DNA of 64,000 bases from Rhodopseudomonas palustris (GCF_034479375.1 NZ_CP140155.1:3448501-3512500), one strand, 5' to 3'. Counted from the first letter of the stretch, positions 39,530 through 53,606 are shown. Numbers and translations are program-made. Notes: a model not told the origin generated them from the letters alone.

Positions 39530-40315
39530 TCATTTGCCCGACCAGTGGATGACCGAACGTTCGAGAAACAGCAGGATCAGATTGAGCCCGTATCCCATCG
39601 CGCCGGCGATCAGGATCGAGCCGTACATGTCGGTGAGCGAGTAGGAGATCTGCGCGTCGATGATGCGATGGCCCATGCCGTCGGTGGCGCCGATGAACAT
39701 CTCGGCGACGATGATCACGACCAGCGCCAGCGACACCGCCGTGCGCAACCCGATGAAGGTCTGCGGCAGGGTTTCGAAGAAGATCACATCGCGGAAGATC
39801 CGGAGCGACGACGCGCCCATCGAACGTGCCGCGAGAATACGCGTCTGCCGGGCGTTCATCACGCCGTAGGCGACGTTGAACACGATCACCAGCCAGGCGG
39901 CGAACGCCGCGACGGCGACCTTGGCGAGATCACCGAGCCCGAACAGCAGCAGGAACAGCGGAAACATCGCCGTCGCCGGCGTCGAGCGGAAGAAGTCGAT
40001 GATGAACTCGACCGAACGATACACCGTCGCCTTGGCGCCAAGCACGATGCCGATCGGAACGCCCGCAATGATCGCGATCGCGATCGAATAAGCGACCCGA
40101 GCCAGCGTGCTCCAGAAATCCTCGGTCATGCTGCCGGACCAGATGTTGGCCGCAGTATCGCGAAGTGTGTCGACCGGCGACGGCAGAAGATCCCGGTTGA
40201 CCCAGCCGCCGCGCGCCGCAAGCCACCAAACCCCGAACAACAGGATCGGGCCGATCGCCAGTTCACTGGCGCGACGGACTCTCGCTGCGGTGATTTTCGA
40301 AAGGGCGAACGGCAC
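39530..40315 (-). CDS. SsuC/TauC-like ABC transporter permease
   Basis: The 261-residue inner-membrane permease has six hydrophobic helices and the coupling motif GASSLRIFRDVIFFETLPQTFIGLRTAVSLALVVII. It is the first gene of the permease, binding protein, ATPase, nitrilase, lysR run. Later gaps are 35, -4, 60 and 23 bases, so all five are probably one operon. Confidence 0.92.
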   Translation of the reverse strand: MPFALSKITAARVRRASELAIGPILLFGVWWLAARGGWVNRDLLPSPVDTLRDTAANIWSGSMTEDFWSTLARVAYSIAIAIIAGVPIGIVLGAKATVYRSVEFIIDFFRSTPATAMFPLFLLLFGLGDLAKVAVAAFAAWLVIVFNVAYGVMNARQTRILAARSMGASSLRIFRDVIFFETLPQTFIGLRTAVSLALVVIIVAEMFIGATDGMGHRIIDAQISYSLTDMYGSILIAGAMGYGLNLILLFLERSVIHWSGK

Positions 40316-40721
40316 GGTGTTCAGATCTCCGCGGTGACCAGGCCGATCGTTCAGCGGCTGGTTGGTCCATCATCGTCGATCGAGACCGTATGAAAATGCC
40401 GAATAGTGCAACGCAATGTGCAATTTTGCATATTCAAAGAGACCAGAATGGAGATTAATTTGTAATCATACATTGTTGAGTTTATGTGCACCCGGCGCCC
40501 GCCCCCCTATCGCGCTACCGCACTCACCGGCACGTCGGACCACTCACGTGTCCGCTCGCCGATCGATGGGGCCGTTGCTGATGACAATGGAAGAACGGCC
40601 CGGCGGACCTTGAACCCGAGCGACGGCTCGGGCCAGCCGCGGGTCGGCGGCGATCGTGGCAACTCGAGAGTAGCGCTTTGATGCTGCGCCCCCAGCGGCG
40701 GGACTGCGTTTTTCCGTCTGC
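40316..40721. other. Intergenic region before the nitrilase-transporter operon and tRNA-Ser
   Basis: No gene is seen in these 406 bases. The part nearest the permease (40390-40480) is AT-rich and contains the palindrome TGCAATTTTGCA at 40418-40429 plus two more GTGCAA-type half sites, a plausible LysR operator. The remainder is GC-rich without recognisable elements. Confidence 0.4.
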
Positions 40722-40811
40722 TGGCGGAGAGAGTGGGATTCGAACCCACGGTACGGTTTCCCGCACACACGCTTTCCAAGCGTGCGCCTTAAGCCACTCG
40801 GCCATCTCTCC
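40722..40811 (-). tRNA. tRNA-Ser (anticodon GGA)
   Basis: A 90-base class II tRNA with encoded CCA. The acceptor arms are GGAGAGA and TCTCTCC, the D-arm includes GGCCGAGTGGCTTAAGGC, the anticodon stem-loop CGCTTGGAAAGCG has GGA at positions 34-36, a long variable arm follows, and GGTTCGAATCC is the T-arm. It reads UCC and UCU serine codons. Confidence 0.97.
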
Positions 40812-41005
40812 GGGCGCCCTCTCATGACCGCGCCGGGCGGATTTGGCAAGGGATCGCGGCCGCGGCTGGCGGATTTCACCTAAATTATTGATTTGATGGG
40901 GCGCTCCCGCATCGGAAAGCGCGGGCCGCAGGTCCCGCCGGCCGCAACATGGTTGCGGGAATCCGGGCGGGCAGCAGTGCCCGCCGGGAGCGGCGCGGCT
41001 GCGTG

Positions 41006-42490
41006 CTACTGCAGCCTCGCGCCGCCGAATGCCGAAGGGCCACCCCGCGACCAGCCTCCCGCCATCTTCAGCGCCGGCGGCTGGCTGGCAATTTCACGGG
41101 CGGCTTCGCGATTGGCGCCGTGGGCGTCTTCCAGGGACGCGACGAAATCGGCGAACCAGGACTGCACGCTGCCGCGGCGCAGCTTGGCCATCATTGCCTC
41201 CCAGCGCAGCCGCCGCTCGGTCAGCGGCATCGACAGCGCGGTGGCGATGGCGCGCGCCATGCCCTCGACGTCGTGCGGATTGACCAGCAGCGCGGTGTCG
41301 AGTTCGTTGGCGGCGCCGGCGAACTTCGACAGCACCAGCACGCCCGGATCGATCGGGTTCTGCGCTGCGACATATTCCTTCGCCACCAGATTCATGCCGT
41401 CCTGAAGCGGCGTCACCAGACCGACCTGCGCGGTACGGTACAGACCCGCCAGCACGCCCTGGCGGAATCCCTTGTTGAGATAGCGGATCGGCGTCCAGTC
41501 GGCCTCGCCGAGCCGGCCGTTGACGTCGCTGACGAGCCTGGCGAGTTCGCCCTGCAGATTGCCGTACGCCTCGATGGTGCCGCGCGAGGGCGTCGCGATC
41601 TGCAGCAGCGATACGGTGCGCTGCAGCGACGGCCGCGAGGTCAACATGCGGTCGAACGCATTGACGCGGTTGATCAGGCCCTTGGAGTAGTCGAGGCGAT
41701 CGACACCGATCACCAGCTTCTCGCCGTGGAGGCTCTTGCGCAGCCGCGAAACGTCCGGATGGGCCGTTGCCTTCTGGGCCTGCTGCGCAAAAAGATCGGC
41801 ATCGATGCCGATCGGGAAGACTTCGCAGCGCGATGTTCCGTGCGGCGTAGCGATCACGCCGTCGGTGATGCTATAGGCAAGTTCGGCTTTGACATAAGCG
41901 AGAAAGTTGCTGCGGTCTTCTTCGGTCTGAAATCCGATCAGATCGTAAGCGAGCATCGCCTCGATCAGTTCGCGATTGTGCGGCACGCAACCCATCGTCG
42001 CCGCCGACGCCCAGGGCGTATGCAGAAAGAAGCCGATCGGCTGGGTGACGCCGAGCGCGCGCAACTCGGCGCCGAGCGCGAGAAAGTGGTAATCCTGAAT
42101 CCAAAAGGCGGTGTCGGGCTTGCGGAAGCGCATCAGCGCGCGCGCCATGAAGCCGTTGACTTCACGATAAGAGTGATAGTCGTCCGGCGAAACGCGGATC
42201 AGATCGGCGCGCGAATGCAGCGCCGGCCACAATGCGGAATTGGCGAAGCCTTCGTAATAGCCGCCATAGTGAGCGGCCGGCAGATCCAGCATCGCCAGCG
42301 CGCCGGCGCCCAGTTGTTCGATCTCTGCGAACGGCTCCCTTTGTACGCCATCGCGCACACGACCACTGGAACCGACCCAGATTGCTCCCGATTTTTCGAC
42401 AATCGGCAGCAGCGCGGCGGCCAGACCGCCGGTCATCGGCTCATTTGCCGAAGCCCTCGCCACCCGGTTCGAAACGACCACTAGGTTCAC
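41006..42490 (-). CDS. otsA: Trehalose-6-phosphate synthase (GTG start)
   Basis: The 494-residue GT20 glycosyltransferase joins UDP-glucose and glucose-6-phosphate. Motifs are [55 protein letters not shown] and the donor-binding region [14 protein letters not shown]. The start is a GTG at 42490 with GGAGGG seven bases upstream. otsB and an MFS gene lie upstream on the same strand, so trehalose for osmotic or desiccation protection is made here. Confidence 0.96.
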   Translation of the reverse strand: MNLVVVSNRVARASANEPMTGGLAAALLPIVEKSGAIWVGSSGRVRDGVQREPFAEIEQLGAGALAMLDLPAAHYGGYYEGFANSALWPALHSRADLIRVSPDDYHSYREVNGFMARALMRFRKPDTAFWIQDYHFLALGAELRALGVTQPIGFFLHTPWASAATMGCVPHNRELIEAMLAYDLIGFQTEEDRSNFLAYVKAELAYSITDGVIATPHGTSRCEVFPIGIDADLFAQQAQKATAHPDVSRLRKSLHGEKLVIGVDRLDYSKGLINRVNAFDRMLTSRPSLQRTVSLLQIATPSRGTIEAYGNLQGELARLVSDVNGRLGEADWTPIRYLNKGFRQGVLAGLYRTAQVGLVTPLQDGMNLVAKEYVAAQNPIDPGVLVLSKFAGAANELDTALLVNPHDVEGMARAIATALSMPLTERRLRWEAMMAKLRRGSVQSWFADFVASLEDAHGANREAAREIASQPPALKMAGGWSRGGPSAFGGARLQ

Positions 42491-42621
42491 ATGTCCCTCC
42501 GGCGCCCAACCTCTTGATGATTGCCGATATTAACAACCATTCATCGAGTTCGTTCCATGGCCCGATTTCAGCAACATTGCGGCCATGACACGGAAAGACG
42601 CGGAACCCAAAAATCTTGCGG

Positions 42622-43428
42622 CTAAGTTGTGACAAACTGTGGATCGAGCAGCCGCGCGAGCCAGGCCCGCACGTCGCGCGGCTCGTCGAAATGTCCGGCC
42701 ACGATATCGCTGTGGCGTCCCACCGAAAATGCGAGACCGCGCAGTTCCGGCATGATCGCAAATACCGTTTCGTCGGTGACGTCGTCGCCGAGAAACACCG
42801 GCCGGCGACCTTTGAACGGTTCGTGAGTCATCAGTTCGAGCACGCCGGTCGCCTTGGTGACGCCGGCATGCTTGATCTCGCACACCGCCTTGCCGGGCAG
42901 CACTTCGAGCGGCGCGTGCGGATTCTCGGCGCGGATCGCAGCGACGGATTCATAGATCGCCTTCTCGGTGTGCGGCGCCAGCCGGTAGTGCAGCGCGAGC
43001 GAATAGCCCTTGTCCTCGAGCAGAATGCCGGGGCTGATCCGCGCGATCGCGGCGAGCCGGCTCTTCAACTCGGGATCCAGCGGCGGCACATTGGTCGCGA
43101 CCCGTTCGGCGCCGGACAACAGCCGCATCTCCGCGCCGTGGCCGCCGACCGCGGGCAGTTTCAACGGCGCGAAGATCAGATCGATATCGTTGATCGAGCG
43201 GCCGCTGACCAGCGCCAGCGCGCCGGAGGTGCGCTCGTGCAGGGCGCGCAGCGTCTGCTCGAGTTCCGGCGGCACCCAGACTTCGCGCGGCGTCGGCGCG
43301 AGGTCGAGCAGCGTGCCGTCGATATCGAGCAGCAGCGCGCATTGGTCGAGATGCGGCACCAGCGCGCTCGGCACCGGTACGGAATTGGTGGTCGGCCGCG
43401 GGGCGTCGTCGGCGAGATTCGAAGTCAT
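42622..43428 (-). CDS. otsB: Trehalose-6-phosphate phosphatase
   Basis: The 268-residue HAD-superfamily phosphatase has motif I LLLDIDGTLLDL, motif II ALVSGRSI, GGHGAEMR and motif IV FLGDDVTDE. The start is the ATG at 43428, overlapping the MFS stop as ATGA, with GAGGG upstream. It lies 131 bases before otsA, completing the two-step trehalose pathway. Confidence 0.95.
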   Translation of the reverse strand: MTSNLADDAPRPTTNSVPVPSALVPHLDQCALLLDIDGTLLDLAPTPREVWVPPELEQTLRALHERTSGALALVSGRSINDIDLIFAPLKLPAVGGHGAEMRLLSGAERVATNVPPLDPELKSRLAAIARISPGILLEDKGYSLALHYRLAPHTEKAIYESVAAIRAENPHAPLEVLPGKAVCEIKHAGVTKATGVLELMTHEPFKGRRPVFLGDDVTDETVFAIMPELRGLAFSVGRHSDIVAGHFDEPRDVRAWLARLLDPQFVTT

Positions 43429-44909
43429 CGGTTTCCCTCTACAGCGGCCAGCGGCCGCGCTACTTGTTCCAGCGACCTGCGTTCGGCCGCCACACCATAA
43501 CGCCAACCGACCATTGCGGCGACGATCATCAGACTCGCGCCGAGCAGATAGCCGGCGAACACGGTGGTACGCGACCCGGTATCGATCAGCGCGCCGAACA
43601 GCGCCGGGCCGGCGACGCCGCCGATTCCGGTGCCGATCGCGTAGAAGATTGCGATCGCCAGCGCACGGACTTCGAGCGGGAAGGTCTCGCTGACCGTGAG
43701 ATAGGCCGCGCTCGCGGCCGGCGATGCGAAGAAGAAGATCACCATCCAGGCGATCGTCTGAGTCTGCGCGGTCAGCGCACCGATCGAGAACAGATAGCCC
43801 GACCCTGCGAGCAGAATTCCCGACATGCCATAAGTGAATGCGATCATCTTGCGGCGGCCGATCGTATCGAACAATCGTCCGAGCAGCAACGGGCCGAGAA
43901 AATTGCCGGCTGCGAACGGCAGGATGTACCAGCCGATATGGCTGGACGGAATGCCGAAGAAGTCGGTCAGCACCAGCGCGTAGGTGAAGAAGATCGCATT
44001 GTAGAAGAACGCCTGCGCCGCCATCAGCGTCAGCCCGACGAACGACCGCTGCCTGTATTTGGTAAGCAGCGTGTGCGCGACCTCTCGCAGCGGCGTGTGG
44101 CTGCGCATCTGCAGCCGAATCTTCGACTTGATGCGGTGCTCCGCCTCCGGCGCCGCGCGCGCCGTGCGCTCGATATCGGCCACGATCGCTTCGGCCTCTC
44201 GCGGCCGGCCGTGGATCATCAGCCATCGCGGGCTTTCGGGAATCCAGAGCCGCATCACGAACACCACCAGGCCGAGCACGGCGCCGGTCAAATAAGCCAG
44301 CCGCCAGCCATATCCGGGATCGATCACCGCCGGATCGAGCAACACGATGGCGCAGACCGCGCCGAGCGCCGCGCCGATCCAGAAGCTGCCGTTGATGACG
44401 AGGTCGGTCCAGCCGCGATAGCGCGCCGGCATCAGTTCCTGGATCGTCGAGTTGATGGCGGTGTATTCGCCGCCGATGCCTGCGCCGGTGAGAAATCGAA
44501 ACAGTGCGTAGCTCCAGACATTCCATGACAGCGCCGTCGCAGCGGTCGCGGCGAGATACAGCGCGAGCGTAATGAAGAACAGTTTCTTGCGGCCGATCCG
44601 GTCGGTCAGCCAGCCGAAGCCGAGCGCGCCGATCACCGCGCCGGCGAGGTAGGCGCTGTTGGCGAGGCCGACATCGAGGTTGGAGAATTGAAGCTGCTGT
44701 TTCAGCGCGCCCGACAAAGTGCCGGCGAGCGTCACTTCGAGGCCGTCCAGAATCCAAGTGACGCCGAGCGCGACCACCACGCGGGTATGAAAGCCGCTCC
44801 ACAGCAATCCGTCCAGCCGCGACGGAATGTCCGTTTCGATGACACCGGCGGCACCATCGGCCCGCGCCCGCGGCGGCTCGTTGATCACGGCGCTGGTCGG
44901 AATGGCCAT
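43425..44909 (-). CDS. MFS transporter, sugar/metabolite porter type
   Basis: The 494-residue inner-membrane protein has about 12 helices. The family motifs are GFGWLTDRIGRKKLF between helices 2 and 3, FRFLTGAGIGGEY, PESPRWLMIHGR and RLFDTIGRRKMIAF in the second half. A long cytosolic loop links the halves. Translational coupling to otsB suggests a role in trehalose or compatible-solute traffic, but the sequence does not give the substrate. Confidence 0.88.
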   Translation of the reverse strand: MAIPTSAVINEPPRARADGAAGVIETDIPSRLDGLLWSGFHTRVVVALGVTWILDGLEVTLAGTLSGALKQQLQFSNLDVGLANSAYLAGAVIGALGFGWLTDRIGRKKLFFITLALYLAATAATALSWNVWSYALFRFLTGAGIGGEYTAINSTIQELMPARYRGWTDLVINGSFWIGAALGAVCAIVLLDPAVIDPGYGWRLAYLTGAVLGLVVFVMRLWIPESPRWLMIHGRPREAEAIVADIERTARAAPEAEHRIKSKIRLQMRSHTPLREVAHTLLTKYRQRSFVGLTLMAAQAFFYNAIFFTYALVLTDFFGIPSSHIGWYILPFAAGNFLGPLLLGRLFDTIGRRKMIAFTYGMSGILLAGSGYLFSIGALTAQTQTIAWMVIFFFASPAASAAYLTVSETFPLEVRALAIAIFYAIGTGIGGVAGPALFGALIDTGSRTTVFAGYLLGASLMIVAAMVGWRYGVAAERRSLEQVARPLAAVEGNR

Positions 44910-45073
44910 TCACCTCGCTCCGGCGTTGAGCCACGCCGCAAGCGCCGAACGTGGCGATCCGCCGCGGGCGGCGGATCGGTTGCGAAGACAACGGAAGTCG
45001 ACGGCATCGGTTCCCGATGATTCGGGACGGCCGCCCGGTGGCCCCGCGTCACGCTGCACGGGAATGGCTTCGT

Positions 45074-45829
45074 TTAACGCCGCGCGGGCGCGAAATACGC
45101 GCTCGGCGATCTGCCGAGCGAGCGTCGGAACATCGCAGAAAAGGCGCTTGGGCTGTCATAACCACAAGCCAACGCCACGTTCAGAACCGATTGTCCTTCG
45201 GCCAGGAGCGACAACGCGTGCAACAGACGCGCCTGCTGCCGCCAGCGAAGAAAGCTCATGCCCGTTTCACGCTGGAACAGGCGCATGAGGCTGGCCCGGC
45301 TCATATGAAGCGCGCGAGCGGCGTCCACGAGCGCGATCGAGCGGGCCGGCTCGCCCCGGATCTGGTCGCAAAAGCGAGCGAGCTGGGCATGGCTGGGGGT
45401 CGGCAAACTGAGCGGCTCGACCGGCAGGCGCGCCAGTTCCAGGAGCAGGAGCTGCGTGACCGCGCACCTGAACTCTTTCCGTCCTGGGGCGTCGGCGATC
45501 ACGGCGAGGCGCAGGATCAATTCGCGCAGCAAGGGCGTGACCTCTATCGCCGTGCAGACGACGGGCAGTCCTTTTGCCTCCGACGACTCGACCAACAGCG
45601 CGCGGAACTGCACGGCGGAATGACTTCGCGTGTCGTGTTCGATACCGGCCGGCACCCAGACCGCGCGGCTCGGCGGCACGACCCAGGTCCCGTCGGCTGT
45701 CGTCACGGAGACGACGCCGCTGATCGCGTAAATGAGCTGCGCTTGCGAATGGGAATGGCGGAGGCTGGCGAAACGGGGCGCATCCTGGCTGAGGACGGCA
45801 ACATGATCAGTGACCGCCTGCACCGGCAT
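45074..45829 (-). CDS. AraC-family transcriptional regulator
   Basis: The 251-residue regulator has an N-terminal cupin sensor domain ([32 protein letters not shown]) and a C-terminal double helix-turn-helix ([42 protein letters not shown]). It stands alone between the MFS gene and leuA, and its targets are not evident. The ribosome site is weak. Confidence 0.88.
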   Translation of the reverse strand: MPVQAVTDHVAVLSQDAPRFASLRHSHSQAQLIYAISGVVSVTTADGTWVVPPSRAVWVPAGIEHDTRSHSAVQFRALLVESSEAKGLPVVCTAIEVTPLLRELILRLAVIADAPGRKEFRCAVTQLLLLELARLPVEPLSLPTPSHAQLARFCDQIRGEPARSIALVDAARALHMSRASLMRLFQRETGMSFLRWRQQARLLHALSLLAEGQSVLNVALACGYDSPSAFSAMFRRSLGRSPSAYFAPARR

Positions 45830-46157
45830 TGCCCAACATGATCCTTTCGCGACGATGATTGATCTTCCCGCGCGAGATTATCACCGGCTTGATGGTTTAG
45901 GTAGGGGCCGGTCTGGCATCAGGATACTCCCGTGGATTCGATCGCTCCTATCATCCGCCGCCACGCCCAACCGCGTCTTGCGGATCCCGCGGCCATCGAG
46001 CGAGGTTCGCGCACCTGCGCCCCGAGCGGGGCTCACCAGCATCGCCTCCGTTCCATGGCGCTTCGACTTACTGGCGGTCGCCGGGACTGACGGCAACCCG
46101 GCGCCCGTATCCAGCCGTGCCCGCTTTGAGCTTCCCCGCGCGCAACGGAAATCCAGC
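45830..46157. other. Intergenic region before leuA
   Basis: These 328 bases contain no recognisable gene, although the leuA frame stays open through them. I see no run of leucine codons, attenuator or riboswitch. Promoters for the AraC gene and leuA presumably lie here. Confidence 0.4.
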
Positions 46158-47819
46158 ATGTTGAAGAACCCGGAAACCAAATATCGTCCCTTTGTCACGC
46201 CCATGAACCTCCCGGATCGGCAATGGCCGTCCCGGCGCCTCACTGCGGCACCACGCTGGCTGTCCACCGACTTGCGCGACGGCAATCAGGCGCTGGCCAA
46301 CCCGATGGGCGTCGAACGCAAGCAGCGCTTCTACGACTTGCTTGTCGCGATCGGCTTCAAGGAGATCGAGGTCGCCTTTCCCTCGGCATCGCAGACCGAA
46401 TTCGATTTCGTTCGCAGGCTGATCGACGACGACAAAATCCCCGACGACGTGACAATCCAGGTTCTGACCCAATCGCGAACCGACCTAATCGCGCGAACGT
46501 TCGAGTCGCTGGAGGGCGCGCAGCGCGCCATCGTCCATCTCTACAACGCGACTGCGCCGCTGTTCAGGCGTGTGGTGTTCGGCATGGAGCGGGATGACGT
46601 CGTTGATCTGGCGGTCAAGGGCGTCACGGCGATGCGCGATGAGAGCCTGAAGCGCCCCGGCACCGACTGGACCTTCGAGTATTCGCCTGAAACCTTCTGC
46701 TTCACAGAACCCGACTTCGCGCTGGAAATCTGCGAGCGCGTGCTCGATGTGTGGCAGCCGACACCGGAGCACCCGGTGATCTTGAATCTGCCGGCGACGG
46801 TCGAAGTCGCAATGCCGAATGTCTATGCCGATCAGATCGAGTGGTTCTGCCGCCATATTTCGCGGCGGGACTCCGTCGTTATCAGCCTGCACCCGCACAA
46901 TGATCGGGGCACCGGGGTTGCCGCCGCCGAGCTGGCGCTGCTCGCCGGCGCCGATCGCGTCGAAGGCTGCCTATTCGGTAACGGCGAGCGAACCGGAAAC
47001 GTCGATCTCGTGACGCTGGCGTTGAATCTCTACACGCAAGGCATCGATCCCAGGCTTTCCTTTCCGGCGATGCGCGAGGTGGTGAACACGGTCGAGCATT
47101 GCACCGAACTGCCGATCCATCCGCGGCATCCCTATGTCGGTGAGCTGGTGCACACGGCCTTTTCCGGCTCGCATCAGGACGCCATCCGCAAGGGGTTTGC
47201 CGCACACGCGCAGCGTAACGATGGCCTCTGGGAGATGCCGTATCTGCCGATCGATCCGGCGGACATCGGCGAGACCTACGAAGCCGTCATCCGCGTCAAT
47301 TCGCAGTCCGGCAAGGGCGGCGTCGCCTGGGTGCTGGAGCAGGACAAGGGACTGAAACTGCCCAAACGCATGCAGGCCGATTTCAGCGCGCATGTGCAAA
47401 AGCTGTCCGATGATCTCGGTCGCGAGTTGAACACCTCCGACATCTGGCGGTGCTTCGAAAGCTGTTACTTGCAACGCCCGGCCGACCGGTTCGTACTGGT
47501 GGACTACGAGGAGATCGGCCCGGTGGGGCAACGGACGTTCGTTGGCCGCATCGAAATCGACGGTGTGGTCCGTTCGCTCTCGGGGCGAGGCAATGGCCTG
47601 ATCTCCGGGATCGTGGCAGCGCTCGAAGAAGCGGGTGGTCCGGCGCTCGACGTCGCAGACTACCAGGAGCATGCCATCGGCTACGGCGCCACCGCGCAGG
47701 CCGCGGCCTATGTCGAATGCCGCACAGCAGATGGCCGACCGATATTCGGCGTCGGCATCGATCCCGACGTCGCCACGGCCTCCGTAAGGGCGCTGTTGCA
47801 CGCGGCCAACAACGCCTGA
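46158..47819 (+). CDS. leuA: 2-isopropylmalate synthase
   Basis: The 553-residue enzyme condenses acetyl-CoA and 2-ketoisovalerate in leucine synthesis. It is the LeuA type 2 form starting [20 protein letters not shown], with [13 protein letters not shown] (catalytic and metal region), [19 protein letters not shown] and the C-terminal allosteric domain. I start at the ATG at 46158, as the family begins with MLKNP-like residues; the long upstream extension is unrelated. It may be one of several leuA paralogues. Confidence 0.93.
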   Translation: MLKNPETKYRPFVTPMNLPDRQWPSRRLTAAPRWLSTDLRDGNQALANPMGVERKQRFYDLLVAIGFKEIEVAFPSASQTEFDFVRRLIDDDKIPDDVTIQVLTQSRTDLIARTFESLEGAQRAIVHLYNATAPLFRRVVFGMERDDVVDLAVKGVTAMRDESLKRPGTDWTFEYSPETFCFTEPDFALEICERVLDVWQPTPEHPVILNLPATVEVAMPNVYADQIEWFCRHISRRDSVVISLHPHNDRGTGVAAAELALLAGADRVEGCLFGNGERTGNVDLVTLALNLYTQGIDPRLSFPAMREVVNTVEHCTELPIHPRHPYVGELVHTAFSGSHQDAIRKGFAAHAQRNDGLWEMPYLPIDPADIGETYEAVIRVNSQSGKGGVAWVLEQDKGLKLPKRMQADFSAHVQKLSDDLGRELNTSDIWRCFESCYLQRPADRFVLVDYEEIGPVGQRTFVGRIEIDGVVRSLSGRGNGLISGIVAALEEAGGPALDVADYQEHAIGYGATAQAAAYVECRTADGRPIFGVGIDPDVATASVRALLHAANNA

Positions 47820-48293
47820 TGGATCGGCGCCCGCAACGGCGCCGGGAGACAGCGACTTCAATCAGGATGGTCGGCAAAGTCGGGCGGTTGCCGGCCGCGA
47901 ACGACGAAGAGAGCATCGGCTGAACTGCCAGCCGGTGCTCATCGCGTCGCCGGAGCCAGGTCTCGGCCGGCCGGTCGAGCGCCCCGGAAGCAAGATCGCC
48001 AAGTTCCGTCGACGCCTCACGATTGGCCGCCGGCTCGGCCGGCACATTCCAGGCTGTCGCTGCACCGCAACGTAAGCGCCTCGAGATCGCAAAGCCGCGA
48101 TCACGCGTGAAGAAGCCCCTCGTCAGCAGGGCCATCCGGTCGTCGCGGACGACCGCTCAGGTTGTTGCGGTTACCGAACCGTCATCGAAGCTTAACACTT
48201 TGCAGCGGCCCGACAGCGAAAAAATCCCAGTTGCAAAGTCCCGCGACCGTGCCTCTAATTGGAACAATTAAAAATTCAGCGGGAGGACTGCGC
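47820..48293. other. Intergenic region between leuA and the coxS-like gene
   Basis: No gene is seen here. A short GGCGCC hairpin follows the leuA stop (47826-47843). The last 60 bases are AT-rich and contain the palindrome AATTG-GAA-CAATT (48257-48269), 25 bases before the coxS start, a possible operator or promoter part. Confidence 0.4.
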
Positions 48294-48779
<486 letters not shown>

Positions 48780-48881
48780 GCACTGCCGCCTCAGCCACTT
48801 TCGTCACCTATCAAATAAATCGAGCGCTGCGCCCGCGTCGTCAACGTCGCGGCCGACGCAGTCGGACAGGGAGCAAACACA

Positions 48882-51224
<2,343 letters not shown>

Positions 51225-51237
51225 GGGAGGACACAGC

Positions 51238-52038
51238 ATGTATTCCACCAACTATCACCGACCCTCGACCGTCGACGAAGCCGTCGCCTTGTTCGGCAAG
51301 GGCAGCGACCCGAAATATCTCGCCGGCGGCCACACGCTGCTGCCGGTGATGAAGCAGCGCCTCGCCGGGCCGAGCGACGTCATCGACATCGCGAAGATTC
51401 CCGGACTGATCGGCATCGAGGCCAGCGCCGACGCGCTGACCATCCGGGCGGCGACGACCTATTACGACATCATGCACAATGCCGACGTGAAGCGGACGAT
51501 CCCGGCGATCGCGCATCTCACTTCGGTGCTGGGCGATCCCGCGGTGCGCTATCGCGGCACGATCGGCGGCTCGGTGGCGACCAACGACCCGGCCGCCGAC
51601 TATCCGGCCGCCGTGATGGCGCTGAACGCAACGGTGAAGACCAACAAGCGCGAGATCCCGGCGGATCAGTTCTTCAAGGGGCTGTTCATGACCGCGCTCG
51701 AGGACAACGAGATCATCACGGCGATCTCGTTCCCGATCCCCGAGAAGGCCGGCTACGCCAAGATGCGCAACCCGGCGTCGCGCTTCGCGCTCACCGCGGT
51801 GTTCGTCGCCCGGCTGAAGTCCGGCGAGATCCGCGTCGCCGCCACCGGCGCATCGCAGAACGGCGTGATGCGCGTTCCCGTGATCGAGGACGCGCTGAAG
51901 GCGAACTGGTCGGCGGCCGCGCTGGACAATGTGAAGGTGTCGGACGACGGCCTGATGGCCGACATCCACGGCAGCTCCGACTATCGCGCCAATCTGATCC
52001 GCGTGATGGCACAACGCGCGGTCGAGGCTGCCGGCTGA
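51238..52038 (+). CDS. CoxM-like FAD-binding medium subunit
   Basis: The 266-residue flavoprotein subunit has [17 protein letters not shown] at about residue 25-45 and [26 protein letters not shown], the two FAD-contact segments of the family. It starts 13 bases after the large subunit with AGGGAGGA upstream. With the S and L genes it makes a complete three-subunit enzyme; no coxDEF-type maturation gene is next to it. Confidence 0.93.
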   Translation: MYSTNYHRPSTVDEAVALFGKGSDPKYLAGGHTLLPVMKQRLAGPSDVIDIAKIPGLIGIEASADALTIRAATTYYDIMHNADVKRTIPAIAHLTSVLGDPAVRYRGTIGGSVATNDPAADYPAAVMALNATVKTNKREIPADQFFKGLFMTALEDNEIITAISFPIPEKAGYAKMRNPASRFALTAVFVARLKSGEIRVAATGASQNGVMRVPVIEDALKANWSAAALDNVKVSDDGLMADIHGSSDYRANLIRVMAQRAVEAAG

Positions 52039-52060
52039 ACGTCACGTTCTGCTTGGGCTT

Positions 52061-52226
52061 CCCCTCTCCCCGCGTGCCGGCACTTCACCTCTCCCGCGCG
52101 CGGGGAGAGGTCGGATCAGCGCGAAGCGGTGATCCGGGTGAGGGGGCGTCTCGCCAAGGCCGAGAGGCAGCGACTCGCGTCGCCCCTCACCCCAACCCTC
52201 TCCCCGCAAAGAGCGGGGCGAGGGAG
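52061..52226. repeat. Composite intergenic repeat (CTCTCCCCGC-type)
   Basis: A relative of the elements at 29058-29245 and 58764-58903, with CTCTCCCGCGCGCGGGGAGAG and GGTGAGGGGGCGTCTCG, closing with CCCCTCACCCCAACCCTC. It lies after the CoxM-like gene and could end its transcript. The further 254 bases to the next gene hold nothing recognisable. Confidence 0.75.
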
Positions 52227-52480
52227 CGCGCTGCCGCTCGCGCGACCGGCGGCGTCTGTTCGCGGTTAGTGTGCCGATCGCCGTTGCGCCCGACATGATA
52301 ATTCCACATGACGGCAGGCGGTGCGCGATTGGCGCGCCGTTCTGTTTTGTGCGGCGCGGTCGCATGGCGGCATGCAGCGCTGCGCTGAAAAGGCGCTTGC
52401 CCTCGATGCGCCCGCCGTGGTGATTTCCGGGCGACCACAACCGCTCCGCGCGACGCGGACAACAACAATGGACACCCAAG

Positions 52481-53593
52481 GTGCAAGACACAGCGACCGC
52501 CTCCAAGAAGCCGCAGACCTCCGGCCGCGCCAGCGGACCGCTCGCCGGCATCCGCATCGTCGAATTCGCCGGCATCGGCCCGGGGCCGTTCGGCGCGATG
52601 CTGCTGGCCGACATGGGCGCCGAAGTGATCACGCTTTCGCGCGCCGGCCAGACGCCGCGCGGCGCCGCCGCCCGCGGCCGCAAGATCGTCGTGGTCGACC
52701 TCAAGGACAAGGCCTCGCTCGACGGCGTGCTGGCGCTGCTCGACAACGCCGACGCGCTGATCGAGGGCTATCGCCCCGGCGTGATGGAGCGGCTCGGCCT
52801 CGGCCCCGACGTGGTGCTCGGCCGCAATCCGAGACTGGTCTACGGCCGCATGACCGGCTGGGGCCAGAGCGGCCCGCTGGCGCAGGCGGCCGGCCACGAC
52901 ATCAACTACATCTCGATCACCGGCGCGCTCGCCGCGATCGGCCCGGCGGAACGGCCGGTGCCGCCGCTCAACCTGGTCGGCGATTTCGGCGGCGGCTCGA
53001 TGTATCTCGTCGTCGGCATGCTGGCCGCGCTGCTCGAGGCGAAATCGTCCGGCAAGGGCCAGGTGGTCGACGCCGCGATGTGCGACGGCGCCGCCTCGCT
53101 GATCACGATGTTCTTCGACATGACCGCGGCGGGCCGCTGGCAGGAAGGCCGCGAGAGCAACATGCTCGACGGCGGCGCGCATTTCTACGGCGTGTACGAA
53201 TGCAAGGACGGGCATTTCGTCTCGATCGGCTCGATCGAGCCGCAGTTCTACAAACTGCTGCGCGAACTCGCCGGCCTGACCGACCCGCAATATGACGGCC
53301 AGATGGATCCGAAGAACTGGCCGGTGCTGAAAGAGAAGCTGACCGCGGTGTTCAAGACCAGGACGCGCGACGAATGGTGCAAGCTGATGGAAGGCACCGA
53401 CGTCTGCTTCGCGCCGGTGCTGACCATGGCGGAAGCGACGCAGCATCCGCACATGGTGGCGCGCGAAGTCTTCATCAAGCACGAAGGCCACACCCAGCCG
53501 GCACCCGCGCCGCGGTTCTCGCGCACGCCGTCGTCGGTCCGCACGCCGCTGCAGGCGGATCTGGCCGGCCTGGCGAAGGAATGGGGCGGTTAG
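52481..53593 (+). CDS. CaiB/BaiF family protein, alpha-methylacyl-CoA racemase-like (GTG start)
   Basis: The 370-residue protein belongs to the family III CoA-transferase fold. Its catalytic pair matches alpha-methylacyl-CoA racemases: H139 in [13 protein letters not shown] and D169 in [11 protein letters not shown], 30 residues apart as in the mycobacterial enzyme (H126/D156). It probably interconverts 2-methyl-branched acyl-CoA epimers. The start is a GTG at 52481 with a poor ribosome site, so the exact N-terminus is unsure. Confidence 0.85.
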   Translation: MQDTATASKKPQTSGRASGPLAGIRIVEFAGIGPGPFGAMLLADMGAEVITLSRAGQTPRGAAARGRKIVVVDLKDKASLDGVLALLDNADALIEGYRPGVMERLGLGPDVVLGRNPRLVYGRMTGWGQSGPLAQAAGHDINYISITGALAAIGPAERPVPPLNLVGDFGGGSMYLVVGMLAALLEAKSSGKGQVVDAAMCDGAASLITMFFDMTAAGRWQEGRESNMLDGGAHFYGVYECKDGHFVSIGSIEPQFYKLLRELAGLTDPQYDGQMDPKNWPVLKEKLTAVFKTRTRDEWCKLMEGTDVCFAPVLTMAEATQHPHMVAREVFIKHEGHTQPAPAPRFSRTPSSVRTPLQADLAGLAKEWGG

Positions 53594-53606
53594 TTCGGAG
53601 CAGCCT

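Noticed and set aside
40722..40811. tRNA-Ser as an integration site of a genomic island
   Set aside because: There is no integrase gene, no repeated 3' tRNA end and no change in base composition on either side within the window.
42622..44991. A 789-codon frame seeming to fuse the MFS gene to otsB
   Set aside because: The MFS part is read in the wrong frame; the real MFS gene is 43425-44909 and otsB starts at 43428. There is no fusion.
45830..46157. Leucine leader peptide or riboswitch before leuA
   Set aside because: No cluster of leucine codons in a short frame and no conserved aptamer or attenuator stem was found.
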